Source: Pseudonocardia phyllosphaerae (GTDB lineage Bacteria; Actinomycetota; Actinomycetes; Mycobacteriales; Pseudonocardiaceae). From it: 64,000 nt of DNA. Shown here piece after piece: positions 1 to 9,220 of the stretch. A program made the translations under genes and the position numbers. The stretch is from NCBI RefSeq assembly GCF_046546475.1, contig NZ_JBKGXS010000002.1, positions 372,001 through 436,000 of the forward strand. The letters are read 5' to 3'. The notes beneath the pieces are model-generated. The model worked only from the letters and a program-made list of their open reading frames with translations, ran no database searches and was not told the origin of the DNA. Every line of letters starts with the position of its first letter. Within the stretch, counting starts at the first letter, position 1.

Positions 1-1226
1 TGGCCGTTCTGGGCCTGCCCGGCGTACTGGCCCTGCTGCTGGTTCTGCGCGTACGGGTTCTGCTGCTGGGCGTACGGGTTGGGCTGGTTCTGCTGCCCGT
101 ACTGGTTCTGCTGCCCGCCGTACTGCTGCTGGTTCTGCTGCTGGTTCGGCTGGGAGGCGGTGAACCGGGCGTTCGGCGACTGCTGCTGGTTCTGGTTCTG
201 CTGCTGGTCACCGCCCTGCTCGGATGCCTTGGAGCTGCCTCGCCCGAAAACGCCCGGGTCGAGCTTCTTGTGCGTCGGGGTGCCGCCCTCGAACCCGGCC
301 GCGATCACGGTGATCCGGACCTCGTCGCCGAGCGAGTCGTCGATCACCGTGCCGAAGATGATGTTGGCCTCGGGGTGCGCGGCCTCCTGCACCAGCGACG
401 CCGCCTCGTGGATCTCGAACAGACCCAGGTCGGAGCCACCGGCGATCGACAGCAGCACGCCCTGGGCGCCGTCCATGGACGCCTCGAGCAGTGGCGAGTT
501 GATCGCACTCTCCGCGGCCTGCACCGCTCTGCCCTCGCCGCGGGCCGAGCCGATGCCCATCAGCGCGGACCCGGCACCGGACATGACCGACTTGACGTCG
601 GCGAAGTCCAGGTTGATCAGACCCGGGGTGGTGATCAGGTTCGTGATGCCCTGGACACCGGAGAGCAGCACCTCGTCCGCGGAGCGGAAGGCGTCCATCA
701 GGGAGACCCCGACGTCACCGAGCTGCAGCAGCCGGTCGTTCGGGATGACGATCAGGGTGTCGCACTCGTCGCGCAGCTGCTGGATGCCGTCCTCGGCCTG
801 ACCGGCGCGGCGACGGCCCTCGAAGGTGAAGGGGCGGGTGACGACACCGATGGTCAGGGCGCCGAGCTTGCGGGCGATCGACGCGACGACCGGCGCTCCG
901 CCGGTGCCCGTCCCGCCGCCCTCGCCTGCGGTCACGAAGACCATGTCGGCCCCCTTGAGGACCTCCTCGATCTCCTCGGCGTGGTCCTCGGCGGCCTTGC
1001 CACCGACGTCGGGGTTCGCGCCGGCACCGAGACCGCGGGTGAGCTCGCGGCCGATGTCGAGCTTGACGTCGGCGTCGGACATCAGCAGGGCCTGGGCGTC
1101 GGTGTTCACCGCGATGAACTCGACACCCTTGAGGCCGACCTCGATCATGCGGTTGACGGCGTTCACGCCGCCGCCACCGATGCCGACGACCTTGATCACG
1201 GCCAGGTAGTTGTGCGGGGGCGTCAT
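1..1226 (-). CDS. ftsZ: Cell division GTPase FtsZ (3' end cut by window edge)
   Basis: Tubulin-like GTPase that forms the cytokinetic ring. The frame opens at ATG 1226 behind a GGAAGG ribosome site and reads MTPPHNYLAVIKVVGIGGGG; the tubulin signature GEGGGTGTGGAP follows. The GTPase and C-terminal domains are complete to about residue 325. The rest, positions 1 to about 230, is a low-complexity tail of Q, N, Y, G, P and A running off the window, so the FtsZ C-terminal peptide is not seen. It is the last dcw gene here, 346 bp after ftsQ, which leaves room for its own promoter. The family call is certain; the tail is unusually Gln/Asn-rich. Confidence 0.98.
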   Translation of the reverse strand, partial: MTPPHNYLAVIKVVGIGGGGVNAVNRMIEVGLKGVEFIAVNTDAQALLMSDADVKLDIGRELTRGLGAGANPDVGGKAAEDHAEEIEEVLKGADMVFVTAGEGGGTGTGGAPVVASIARKLGALTIGVVTRPFTFEGRRRAGQAEDGIQQLRDECDTLIVIPNDRLLQLGDVGVSLMDAFRSADEVLLSGVQGITNLITTPGLINLDFADVKSVMSGAGSALMGIGSARGEGRAVQAAESAINSPLLEASMDGAQGVLLSIAGGSDLGLFEIHEAASLVQEAAHPEANIIFGTVIDDSLGDEVRITVIAAGFEGGTPTHKKLDPGVFGRGSSKASEQGGDQQQNQNQQQSPNARFTASQPNQQQNQQQYGGQQNQYGQQNQPNPYAQQQNPYAQNQQQGQYAGQAQNG

Positions 1227-1572
1227 GCGGCACCTTCCAGTCACTCGGGGTTTCCGGTTGCAGCTCCGGGTGCCCCGGGCCGTCAGAGCGCGACGCTAAG
1301 TGGCGGGCAGGCCCCGGGTCCAGCAGGCGCGCCGCGCGTCGGCAACACCCCGCCCGGGTGGTGCCGGTCCCGGACGGCGTGAACCGCGCAGCGTGGCCGC
1401 ACCGTCACGCAGCGCATACCGTGCCGGTACGCGCGCGGGAGAGCCGAGCGTCCACCGCCGCGGGCCGCCGCGACACCGCCGGACGGACGAAGTGGATCAC
1501 CCGATCGGGACGACGTCCCGGCGCGTCGCACCGGGCCCCGGCCGGGCCGTACCGGCCGGGAGCCGGACACCG
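1227..1572. other. ftsQ-ftsZ intergenic region, 346 bp
   Basis: No credible gene on either strand. It ends at the ftsZ ribosome site (GGAAGG on the minus strand, about 8 nt before the ATG). A TTAGCGT sequence on the minus strand near 1300 could be a -10 element, but no -35 partner is convincing. Intergenic ftsZ promoters are common in actinobacteria, so one is expected but not demonstrated. Confidence 0.5.
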
Positions 1573-2439
1573 TCAGCGACGGACGGTGACCAGGTCCGGG
1601 CTGGAGACGTCGTAGACCGAGCCCTCGCGGGACAGCAGCGGCCCGAGCGCGACGGCCCGCCGCTGGGTCGCGGCCGGGTCGGCGGTGTCGGCCCACGGGC
1701 CGAACAGGACCCGGCGGTTGCCGGACAGGGTGAGCTCGACCGTCGACCCGCCCGCTCCGAGCACGACGGTCTCGACCTGGCCGCGGATCTGCGGCGGCAG
1801 CGCCTGCAGCACGGCGACGGCGCCGTGGGTGGCCGGGTCGTCCGGGGCCACCCGGGGCAGCGCCAGCACCGGCAGCTTCGCCGTCGGCGGCGCGGTGCGG
1901 TAGGCGAACCCGTTGACGTCGACGAGCTTGCGGCCTCCCGGGGTGTCGATCACCCCGGCCGGGGTCCGCTCGGTGACGGTCACGGTGAGGGTGTGCGGCC
2001 AGGACCGGCCGACGTCGACGGTGGCGACGCCGGGGATGGCCGATACCCGGGAGGCGACGGCGTCGGTGTCGACGGCGGCCAGCGGCGTGCCGGGGTCGAC
2101 GGCGGCGGCGTCGGACACGTCGCGCTGCGGGATCTGGCGGGTCCCGGCGATCTCGACCTGGTCGACGCCGGGGCCGAAGCGCGACAGCGCCCACCAGCCG
2201 CCCGCGGACACCCCGAGCACGACGACGACCGCCGTCGCGACCAGCGCGATGGCGCGGCGCATCGCGTGCCGGCCACGGGGGCGTGCGGCCGGTGCGGGAC
2301 CGCTGCGGGTGCTCCGGGTGCGGGTGTCGCGGCCCGCGGGGCGGGAGCCCGAGCCGCCGCGGCGGTCGCGGCCGGGCGCCGGACGGGCCCCCGACGAGCC
2401 GCGCCGGGCGCCGTCGCGGGCACCGCCGGCGCCGCTCAT
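1573..2439 (-). CDS. ftsQ: Division septum protein FtsQ
   Basis: Bitopic divisome protein of 288 residues. A basic, disordered cytoplasmic N-terminus (about residues 1-60) precedes one transmembrane helix (about 61-83, RRAIALVATAVVVVLG). A POTRA domain follows (VDQVEIAGTRQIPQRDV) and then the FtsQ beta domain (PHTLTVTVTERTPAGVIDTP). Its ATG overlaps the murC stop by 4 bp (ATGA), implying translational coupling. FtsQ normally bridges FtsL/DivIC and the septal synthase in the periplasm. Length and gene order match the actinobacterial family. Confidence 0.95.
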   Translation of the reverse strand: MSGAGGARDGARRGSSGARPAPGRDRRGGSGSRPAGRDTRTRSTRSGPAPAARPRGRHAMRRAIALVATAVVVVLGVSAGGWWALSRFGPGVDQVEIAGTRQIPQRDVSDAAAVDPGTPLAAVDTDAVASRVSAIPGVATVDVGRSWPHTLTVTVTERTPAGVIDTPGGRKLVDVNGFAYRTAPPTAKLPVLALPRVAPDDPATHGAVAVLQALPPQIRGQVETVVLGAGGSTVELTLSGNRRVLFGPWADTADPAATQRRAVALGPLLSREGSVYDVSSPDLVTVRR

Positions 2440-3875
2440 GCCGGGTCCCCGCCCGCCAGCTCGCGCAGGACCTCCGGTCCGAGCACGGTCACGTCGCCCG
2501 CTCCCATCGTGATGACGGTGTCGCCGTCGGCGGCCAGCCCGGCCAGCGCGGCGGGCACCTGCTCCCAGGACGGGGCACGGTGCACGTGCTCGTCGGGCAG
2601 CCGGACGGCGTCGGTGATCAGCGCCGGGCCGACGCCGGGCTCCGGGTCCTCCCGGGCGCCGTAGACGTCGAGGACCATGACCTCGTCGGCCAGCGACAGC
2701 GCCTCGCCGAACTCGGCGGCGAACAGCCGGGTCCGCGAGTACAGGTGCGGCTGGAACGCCACGAGCACGCGTCCGCGGCGGCCGTGGCCGGAGCCGGTGG
2801 CCTCCCGGGCGGCGCGCAGGGTGGCGGCGACCTCGGTGGGGTGGTGGGCGTAGTCGTCGTAGACGGTGACGCCGCGGACCCGGCCCTTGAACTCGAAGCG
2901 GCGCTGGACGCCGCCGAACCCGGCGAGGCCGTCGAGCAGCACGTCCGGGTCCTGCCCGACGGCGACGCCGGCCAGGAACGCCGCGAGCGCGTTGAGCGCC
3001 ATGTGCTCGCCGGGCACGCCGAGGCGCAGCTCGCGCTCGACGCCGGCGTGCCGGAAGCGGGTCACCGAGCCGGTGCCGTCGGGGGTGAAGTCGAGCAGCC
3101 GGGCGTCGCCGGCGCCGGTGGCGCTGCGGCCGTAGCGGGCGACGGTGAACCCGGCCCGCTCCCCCGCGACGGCGACGTCCTCGGCGCCCGGGTCGTCGGC
3201 GCAGGTGATCAGCGTGGCTCCGGGCACCAGCCGGTCGAGGAACCGGCGGAACACCGCGTGGTAGGCCTCGGCGTCGCCGTGGTGGTCGAGGTGGTCGGGC
3301 TCGACGTTGGTGACGATCGCGACCGACGGCGCGAACACGGTGAACGAGCCGTCGCTCTCGTCGGCCTCGACGACGAACACGTCGCCGCTGCCGTGGTGCG
3401 CGCCGGTCCCCGACACGGTGAGGTCCCCGCCGATCGCGAACGACGGGTCGGCCCCGGCGTGCTGCAGGGCGACGGTGACCATCGACGTCGTCGAGGTCTT
3501 GCCGTGCGTCCCGGCGACGGCGACCAGGCGCCGTCCCTCGGTCAGCGCGGCCAGCGCGACGGACCGGTGCACGACGTCCAGGCCCTGCTCGCGGGCCGCG
3601 GCCAGCTCGGGGTTGGTGTCGCGGATGGCGGTGGAGACGACGACGGTGGGTGGGTCCTCGCCGTCGTGCTGCAGGTGGGCCGCGTCGTGCCCGGTCTCGA
3701 CGCGGGCGCCGAGGGCGCGCAGCGCGGTGACCGCGCGGCTCTCCCGGGCGTCCGATCCGGTCACGGTCACCCCACGCGCCAGCAGGATGCGGGCGATGCC
3801 GCTCATGCCGGCACCCCCGATCCCGATCAGGTGCACGTGGGTGCCGAGCGCGTTGTCCTTACCGGCGGAGTTCAC
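2436..3875 (-). CDS. murC: UDP-N-acetylmuramate--L-alanine ligase MurC
   Basis: Adds L-alanine to UDP-MurNAc, the first stem-peptide step, in the cytoplasm. The 479 residues show the N-terminal nucleotide-sugar motif (HVHLIGIGGAGMSGIA), the Mur-ligase ATP loop AVAGTHGKTSTTSM, and the central and C-terminal ligase motifs NVEPDHLDHHGD and DDYAHHPTEV. Length is normal. It overlaps murG upstream and ftsQ downstream by 4 bp each, so it sits inside a tightly coupled operon. Confidence 0.97.
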   Translation of the reverse strand: MNSAGKDNALGTHVHLIGIGGAGMSGIARILLARGVTVTGSDARESRAVTALRALGARVETGHDAAHLQHDGEDPPTVVVSTAIRDTNPELAAAREQGLDVVHRSVALAALTEGRRLVAVAGTHGKTSTTSMVTVALQHAGADPSFAIGGDLTVSGTGAHHGSGDVFVVEADESDGSFTVFAPSVAIVTNVEPDHLDHHGDAEAYHAVFRRFLDRLVPGATLITCADDPGAEDVAVAGERAGFTVARYGRSATGAGDARLLDFTPDGTGSVTRFRHAGVERELRLGVPGEHMALNALAAFLAGVAVGQDPDVLLDGLAGFGGVQRRFEFKGRVRGVTVYDDYAHHPTEVAATLRAAREATGSGHGRRGRVLVAFQPHLYSRTRLFAAEFGEALSLADEVMVLDVYGAREDPEPGVGPALITDAVRLPDEHVHRAPSWEQVPAALAGLAADGDTVITMGAGDVTVLGPEVLRELAGGDPA

Positions 3876-6313
3876 CGGCGTGCCACCTCCATCACGATCT
3901 TCGCGAGCTTCTCGTCGGCCTCGCCGTGGCCGGCGGCACGGGCGTGCCGTCCCATGGCCTCGGCGCGGTCGGAGTCGGTGAGGATCGGCAGCAGCTCCCG
4001 CAGGGCGGCCTCGCCGTTCATGTCCTCGTCGGGGATCAGGACCCCGCCGCCTGCCTCGACGACGGGGCCGCAGTTGAGGGCCTGTTCGCCGTTGCCGTGC
4101 GGCAGCGGGACGTACACCGCGGGCAGCCCGACGGCGGTGAGCTCGGCCACCGTGGTCATTCCGGACCGGCCGAGAACGGCGTCGGCGGCGGCGTAGGCCA
4201 GGTCCATCCGCTCGATGTAGGGCATCGGGTGGTAGCCGGGCCGCGGGTCGGCCGGGGTGCCGTGCTTGCCGTAGGCGTGCAGCACCGACACCCCGCGCTC
4301 GACGAGCCCGGGCAGTGCCTCGGCGACCGCGGAGTTGAGCGTGCGGGCTCCCTGCGAGCCGCCGAACACCAGCAGCACCGGACCGTGCGGGGGCAGGTTG
4401 AAGTAGTTGCGGGCCTCGGGGCGCAGCGCCGCGCGGTCGAGCGTGGTGATCGACCGGCGCAGCGGCATTCCGACGACCTGCTCGTGCGGCAGCCCCGTGC
4501 CCGGGACGGCGGTGGCGACGGCCGCGGCGAACCGCGCGCCGACCTTGTTCGCCAGCCCGGCGCGGGCGTTGGCCTCGTGCACGACGATCGGCACCCGGCC
4601 GCGTGCGCCCAGGTAGGCGGGCAGCGAGACGAACCCGCCGAACCCGACGACGACGTCGGCGTCGACGTCGTCGAGGACGTCGCGGACCCGGCGGACGGCG
4701 CCGCGGACGTTCCCGGGCAGCTTCAGCAGGTCGGCACTGGGCTTGCGCGGCAGCGGGACCGGCGGGATCAGCTCGAGCGGGTAGCCGCGGGCCGGGATCA
4801 GCTGGGTGTCCAGGCCCTTGTCGGTGCCCAGCGCGGTCACCCGCGAGTCCGGGACGAGCCTGCGGATCGCGTCGGCGACGGCGAGCGCGGGCTCGATGTG
4901 CCCGGCCGACCCGCCACCGGCGACGACGACGGACAGCCCGCCGCGCACGGCGGTCGTGGCCTGCTCCCCCGCCGGACGCGTGGTGGCCGGCGGGCGGCCG
5001 GGGGCCGCGTCGGGCTGCGGATCGGCGCGTGCGGAGAGGGTCGGCGCCGGACCCTGCTGGGCCGGGCCCTGCTGAGCCGGACCCTGCGGACCCGGCCGCT
5101 GCGGGCCGGGGCCCGGCGGTGGGCCGGGCGGCAATCCGCCGGGCGGCGGTCCGGGGCGGCGCGCGCCGGGCGGCGCGATCCCCGGCTGCTGCGGTCCCCG
5201 GGGACCCTGCGGCGGGGTCTGCGGATTCTGCGGCGGGGTCTGCGGATTCCCCCGGCCCTGCGGACTCCGGGGACCCGGCGAAGCCGGGAAACTCTGCGGC
5301 GCATCCGGTCCGGACGACATCGGCCCCTGCGGACCGTGCCCCTGCGGACGTGCGGGGTCATGCGGATGTGCGGGGTCGCTCGGAGGTACGGGGTCGTGCG
5401 GACGTACGGGATCGTGCGGACGCGGCCCCGGGGGCGGCGCGGCACTCGGGTCGAACAGCCCGCCGGGCTGCGGCGCGTTGGGGCGCGCACGCCCTGGCCC
5501 GGACGGCAGCGGTCCACGACGCCCTGGCACCTGCGGGCCCGTTCCCGGCGAACCGGGACCGGGCTGACCGGGCCCCTGCGGACCGGCACCGGGCTGCCCC
5601 GGGCCCTGCGGACCGGGAGCCCCCTGACCCGGACCCTGCTGCCACGGGCTCTGCTGCTCCGGAACACCCTGACCCGGGCTCTGCGGAGCGGGGCCCTGCT
5701 GCCACGGCCCCGGCTGTGCCGGACCGTGCGCGTCCCGGCCCTGGACGTCCTGACTCTCGATGTCCCGGCCCTCGATGTCCCGGCCCTGAACGTCCCGATC
5801 CTGCGCGTCCTGGTCCCGCGCGTCCCGGTCCCGCGCATCGTCGTCCTGCGGGCCCCGGGGCCCCGGACCGAACTGCTGCGGTCCCCCCGGCTGCCGCGGA
5901 CGCCCGGGCGGCATCCCCGCCGGAGGCATCCCGACTGGCGGCGTCCCCTGGTCCCCGGAAGGCTGGTCCCCGGACGGCTGGTCCCCGGACACCGGGCCGC
6001 GGTGCGCACCGTCGGACGGCGCACCCGCAGACCCCGCCGCCCCCTCGGCGGACGCGGACCCGGCGGACGCGGAGCGGCCCTCCGCGTCGGGGTCCGCGGC
6101 CCGCGGCACGCCGTTGCGGCCGGAGCGGGCGCCGTCGTGCAGGTCCGGGTTCCAGCCGGTCGCGGGGAACCGGGCCCCACCCCCGTCGTCGGCCGGTCGG
6201 TACGGCGCCTGGCCGCCGGTCCCGGTGGAACCGTCGTCGGCGCTGCCGTCCTGCTCCCTGCCCGTCACGCTCTCGTGCCCCTCGTCCCAGTCGCGGTCAT
6301 CGGTGTCGCTCAC
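3872..6313 (-). CDS. murG: MurG glycosyltransferase with a long disordered N-terminal extension
   Basis: Adds GlcNAc to lipid I to make lipid II at the inner membrane face. The catalytic GT28 part is residues 458-813 (356 residues, normal length): GGLSVVVAGGGSAGHIEPAL, the acceptor loop VVGFGGFVSLP, and the donor-site stretch GRSGMTTVAELTAVGLPAVY. Before it lie about 457 residues rich in P, G, Q, D and R, starting MSDTDDRDWDEGHE, with RDxxG pentapeptide repeats and PGPQGPGQ-like runs. The long start leaves only 41 bp after ftsW; starting at the domain would leave about 1.4 kb untranslated inside an otherwise packed cluster. The ribosome site before ATG 6313 is weak, so the true start is the main doubt. 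Confidence 0.9.
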   Translation of the reverse strand: MSDTDDRDWDEGHESVTGREQDGSADDGSTGTGGQAPYRPADDGGGARFPATGWNPDLHDGARSGRNGVPRAADPDAEGRSASAGSASAEGAAGSAGAPSDGAHRGPVSGDQPSGDQPSGDQGTPPVGMPPAGMPPGRPRQPGGPQQFGPGPRGPQDDDARDRDARDQDAQDRDVQGRDIEGRDIESQDVQGRDAHGPAQPGPWQQGPAPQSPGQGVPEQQSPWQQGPGQGAPGPQGPGQPGAGPQGPGQPGPGSPGTGPQVPGRRGPLPSGPGRARPNAPQPGGLFDPSAAPPPGPRPHDPVRPHDPVPPSDPAHPHDPARPQGHGPQGPMSSGPDAPQSFPASPGPRSPQGRGNPQTPPQNPQTPPQGPRGPQQPGIAPPGARRPGPPPGGLPPGPPPGPGPQRPGPQGPAQQGPAQQGPAPTLSARADPQPDAAPGRPPATTRPAGEQATTAVRGGLSVVVAGGGSAGHIEPALAVADAIRRLVPDSRVTALGTDKGLDTQLIPARGYPLELIPPVPLPRKPSADLLKLPGNVRGAVRRVRDVLDDVDADVVVGFGGFVSLPAYLGARGRVPIVVHEANARAGLANKVGARFAAAVATAVPGTGLPHEQVVGMPLRRSITTLDRAALRPEARNYFNLPPHGPVLLVFGGSQGARTLNSAVAEALPGLVERGVSVLHAYGKHGTPADPRPGYHPMPYIERMDLAYAAADAVLGRSGMTTVAELTAVGLPAVYVPLPHGNGEQALNCGPVVEAGGGVLIPDEDMNGEAALRELLPILTDSDRAEAMGRHARAAGHGEADEKLAKIVMEVARR
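5731..5838 (-). repeat. 15-bp tandem repeats coding RDxxG pentapeptides in MurG
   Basis: About seven imperfect 15-bp units encode successive pentapeptides such as RDARD, QDAQD, RDVQG, RDIEG, RDIES, QDVQG and RDAHG. They lie in the disordered extension of murG. Units differ by point changes but keep the period, as expected of a slippage-grown coding microsatellite. Confidence 0.8.
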
Positions 6314-6354
6314 ACTCGCACCCGCGGATCATCCGATCGCGCGGGGCACCTTCA

Positions 6355-7716
6355 TCATCGGGCCGCCGACCGCGGCGCCGGCGGACCGGCCGCGCGGTAC
6401 GGCTCGGGCAGCGGCAGCCGCAGCAGCCGCGCCACCCGGCCCTGGCCGTCCTTGCGCAGGGCCGCGATCGCCTCCGGCTCGTGCCGGGCGGCGTTGGTCA
6501 GCACACCGAACACGAACATCGTGACGACCATCGACGTCCCGCCGGAGGAGATCAGCGGCAGCTGCAGGCCGGTGACCGGCAGCAGACCCACCACGTAGCC
6601 GATGTTGATCGAGGCCTGGACGATCAGCCCGGCCGTCGACGTCGCCACCACGATCCGCAGCCACGGGTCGGTGTTGCGGGCCGCGATGCGCATCCCGGTG
6701 TAGGCCAGCACCGCGAACAGCGCCAGCACCGCGAACGCGCCCACCAGCCCGAGCTCCTCGCCGATGATGGCGAAGATGAAGTCGTTGTGGGCGTTGGGCA
6801 GGTAGTCCCACTTCGCGCGCCCCTGCCCGAGCCCGACGCCGAACAGGCCACCGTCGGCGAGCGAGTACAGCGCCTGCGTCGCCTGGTAGGCCGGGCCGAG
6901 CGGGTCCGAGCCGCCGGACAGGAACGAGGAGATACGGCTGGCCCGGTAGCCGGCCGTCAGACCCAGGACGATCGCGCCCACCAGGCCCCCGCCGGCGATC
7001 AGGGCGAGCAGCCGCATCGGGGCGCCGCCGAAGTAGAGCAGCGCGAGCATCGCGATCCCGATCGAGATCGTCATGCCGAGGTCGGGCTGCAGGACGAGCA
7101 GCGTGAAGATGACCAGGGTGACCGGGACGACCGGGTTCAGTGCGTGCTTCCAGCGGTGCATCACGGCGCGGCGGGCGGCGAGCACGTGCGCGCCCCACAG
7201 TGTCAGCGCGATCTTCACCGCCTCCGACGGCTGCAGCGAGATCGGCCCGAACGCGAACCAGGACCGGGAGCCGCCGCGGACCGCGCCGATCCCCGGGATC
7301 AGCACCGCGACCAGTGTGCCCAGCCCGATCAGCAGCAGGATCGGCGCGACCGAGCGCAGCCGCTGCGGCGACACCCGCAGGCCGATGTAGAACAGCACCA
7401 GCCCGACCGCGCAGAACATGAGCTGCTTGGTGAAGATCGAGTACGACGACCCGCCGGTGGACAGCGACGACACCGACGACGCCGAGAGCACCATGACCAG
7501 GCCGAACAGCGTCAGCAGGCCGAACACCCCGAGCACCAGGTGCAGCGAGGTCAGCGGGCGACGCAGCCAGCGCCGCAGCCGGCGCGAGGCGGACCGGGTG
7601 CCGGTCCCGAGCGCGACGGCGGCGGTGCGGACCGGGCTGTCGTCGGCGCCCGAGCCGGACCCGGGGCTCTCTCCCGGGCGCCGTGCACCGGCGGACTGCC
7701 TGCTCGCCGGGCTCAC
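6355..7716 (-). CDS. ftsW: Septal SEDS glycosyltransferase FtsW
   Basis: Polymerises lipid II at the septum together with its PBP partner FtsI. The 453-residue protein has a basic cytoplasmic N-terminus and about ten membrane helices from residue ~58. SEDS motifs are present: ISLQPSEAVKIAL, LVLQPDLGMT and YLPNAHNDFIFAIIGEELG, whose HNDFIF Asp is the expected catalytic residue, plus LPLISSGGTS near the end. The GTG start at 7716 overlaps the murD stop (GTGA). Its place next to murG and murD argues for FtsW rather than RodA. Confidence 0.96.
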   Translation of the reverse strand: MSPASRQSAGARRPGESPGSGSGADDSPVRTAAVALGTGTRSASRRLRRWLRRPLTSLHLVLGVFGLLTLFGLVMVLSASSVSSLSTGGSSYSIFTKQLMFCAVGLVLFYIGLRVSPQRLRSVAPILLLIGLGTLVAVLIPGIGAVRGGSRSWFAFGPISLQPSEAVKIALTLWGAHVLAARRAVMHRWKHALNPVVPVTLVIFTLLVLQPDLGMTISIGIAMLALLYFGGAPMRLLALIAGGGLVGAIVLGLTAGYRASRISSFLSGGSDPLGPAYQATQALYSLADGGLFGVGLGQGRAKWDYLPNAHNDFIFAIIGEELGLVGAFAVLALFAVLAYTGMRIAARNTDPWLRIVVATSTAGLIVQASINIGYVVGLLPVTGLQLPLISSGGTSMVVTMFVFGVLTNAARHEPEAIAALRKDGQGRVARLLRLPLPEPYRAAGPPAPRSAAR

Positions 7717-9164
7717 GGGGTCTCCCCGAGCGCGGCGACCGCGGCCGCGAAGGCGTCCCCGCGGTGGCCGTAGTCGCGGAACTGGTCCATCGACGCCGCC
7801 GCCGGGGCCAGCAGCACCACGTCACCGGGCCCGGCCAGCGCCGCGGCACGACGCACGGCCTCGGGCATCGGGTCCGCGGGAGTGTCCGCGGGTGTGCTCG
7901 GGGCAGGGGTGTCTCGCTCGGAAGAGGGCACCATCGCTCCATCGTGGCCCCCGGTGACCTCCTGAACCGGGAGGCCGGGGGCGTGTCGCGTGAGCGCCTC
8001 GACGATCGGCGCACGCTCGGTGCCGATCACGACGGCCCCCGCGAGCAGCGCGGAGTGCTTCGCGGCGAGCTCGCCGAGCACCTCCGGGGCGACGCCCTTG
8101 AGCAGCCCGCCGACCACCCAGACCGCCTTCGCACCGGGCGAGCGGGCGGTGACCGCGGCCAGCGCGGCGTCGGTGGCGTGCGGGTTGGTGGCCTTGGAGT
8201 CGTCGAGGTAGCGGACGCCGTCGTGCTCCCCCACCGGGGCGCTGCGGTGCGGGCCGGGGGTGAACTCGGCCAGGGCCTTGCCGATGGTCCCGGCGTCGAC
8301 GCCGTACGCGCGGGCGAGCGCGGCCGCGGCCAGCGCGTCGGTGACCCCGGGCGGTCCCGGCGGGACGACGGCGTCGGCGGGCAGCAGGTCCCCGCCGCCG
8401 AACGCGCGGTCGACCAGCATGCCGTCGACGACGCCGAGCTGGTCCGGCCCGGGCTCGCCGAGCGTGACCCCGGCCTTGCGCGGCGCGGGCGCCCCGGCGA
8501 GCAGCGCGGCGGCCACGGCGTCGTCGGCTCCGGCGACGGCCACGTCCCCGACCAGGGCGTGTGCCTTCGCCGAGGAGTAGCCGGCCATCCCGCCGTGCCA
8601 GTCCAGGTGGTCCTCGGCGACGTTGAGCACGACGCCCGCGGCCGGGTGCACCGACGGCGACCAGTACAGCTGGAAGCTCGACAGCTCCACGGCCAGCACC
8701 TCGTAGCGGGGCCCGGCCGACGCCACGGCGCTGACCACCGGGTAGCCGATGTTCCCGCAGGCCACCGAGGACAGCCCGGCGGCGTGCAGGATCGCGGCGA
8801 GCATCTCGGTCGTCGTCGTCTTGCCGTTGGTGCCGGTGACGACCAGCCAGGCAGGCGGGTTCGACGACGCCCGCCCGAGCCGCCACGCCAGCTCCGGCTC
8901 GCCGATCACCTCGGCGCCCGCGGCGTGCGCCTGCGCGACCAGCGGGTGGTCGGGACGCCGTCCCGGCGAGGTGACGACGGTGTGCACGCCATCGGGCAGG
9001 CCGTCGCCGGTCCACGGCGCGACGCCGTCGGGCAGCGCGGCCAGTGCGTCGGCCCGGTCGTCGGAGACCAGGACCTCGGCGTCGGCGTCGCGCAGTGCGG
9101 CCGCCGCGGCGAGCCCGGAGATCCCGGCCCCCGCGACGAGGACCTTCCCGAAACCGCTGCCCAT
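7713..9164 (-). CDS. murD: UDP-MurNAc-L-Ala--D-glutamate ligase MurD
   Basis: Cytoplasmic ligase adding D-glutamate to the stem peptide. ATG 9164 follows a GAGGACAGGGG ribosome site and gives 483 residues starting MGSGFGKVLVAGAGISGL. The ATP loop VTGTNGKTTTTEML and the ligase motif NVAEDHLDWHG are intact. A Ser/Pro/Thr-rich loop of about 25 residues (near SSERDTPAPSTPADTPADP) sits in the C-terminal domain and looks like a lineage insertion. The frame is open further upstream, but that part runs antisense-free inside mraY in another frame, so the longer start is rejected. Confidence 0.96.
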   Translation of the reverse strand: MGSGFGKVLVAGAGISGLAAAAALRDADAEVLVSDDRADALAALPDGVAPWTGDGLPDGVHTVVTSPGRRPDHPLVAQAHAAGAEVIGEPELAWRLGRASSNPPAWLVVTGTNGKTTTTEMLAAILHAAGLSSVACGNIGYPVVSAVASAGPRYEVLAVELSSFQLYWSPSVHPAAGVVLNVAEDHLDWHGGMAGYSSAKAHALVGDVAVAGADDAVAAALLAGAPAPRKAGVTLGEPGPDQLGVVDGMLVDRAFGGGDLLPADAVVPPGPPGVTDALAAAALARAYGVDAGTIGKALAEFTPGPHRSAPVGEHDGVRYLDDSKATNPHATDAALAAVTARSPGAKAVWVVGGLLKGVAPEVLGELAAKHSALLAGAVVIGTERAPIVEALTRHAPGLPVQEVTGGHDGAMVPSSERDTPAPSTPADTPADPMPEAVRRAAALAGPGDVVLLAPAAASMDQFRDYGHRGDAFAAAVAALGETP

Positions 9165-9220
9165 CCCGACCCCTGTCCTCGAAAACTCCGCATGCCGGAC
9201 GCCGTCGCGCCCGGACCCCG

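Noticed and set aside
4603..7773. A plus-strand open frame of more than 1000 codons antisense to murG and ftsW
   Set aside because: It is Arg/Pro/Ala-rich without domains and mirrors third-position GC of the real genes opposite; very high GC removes stops. Several similar antisense frames occur across the window.
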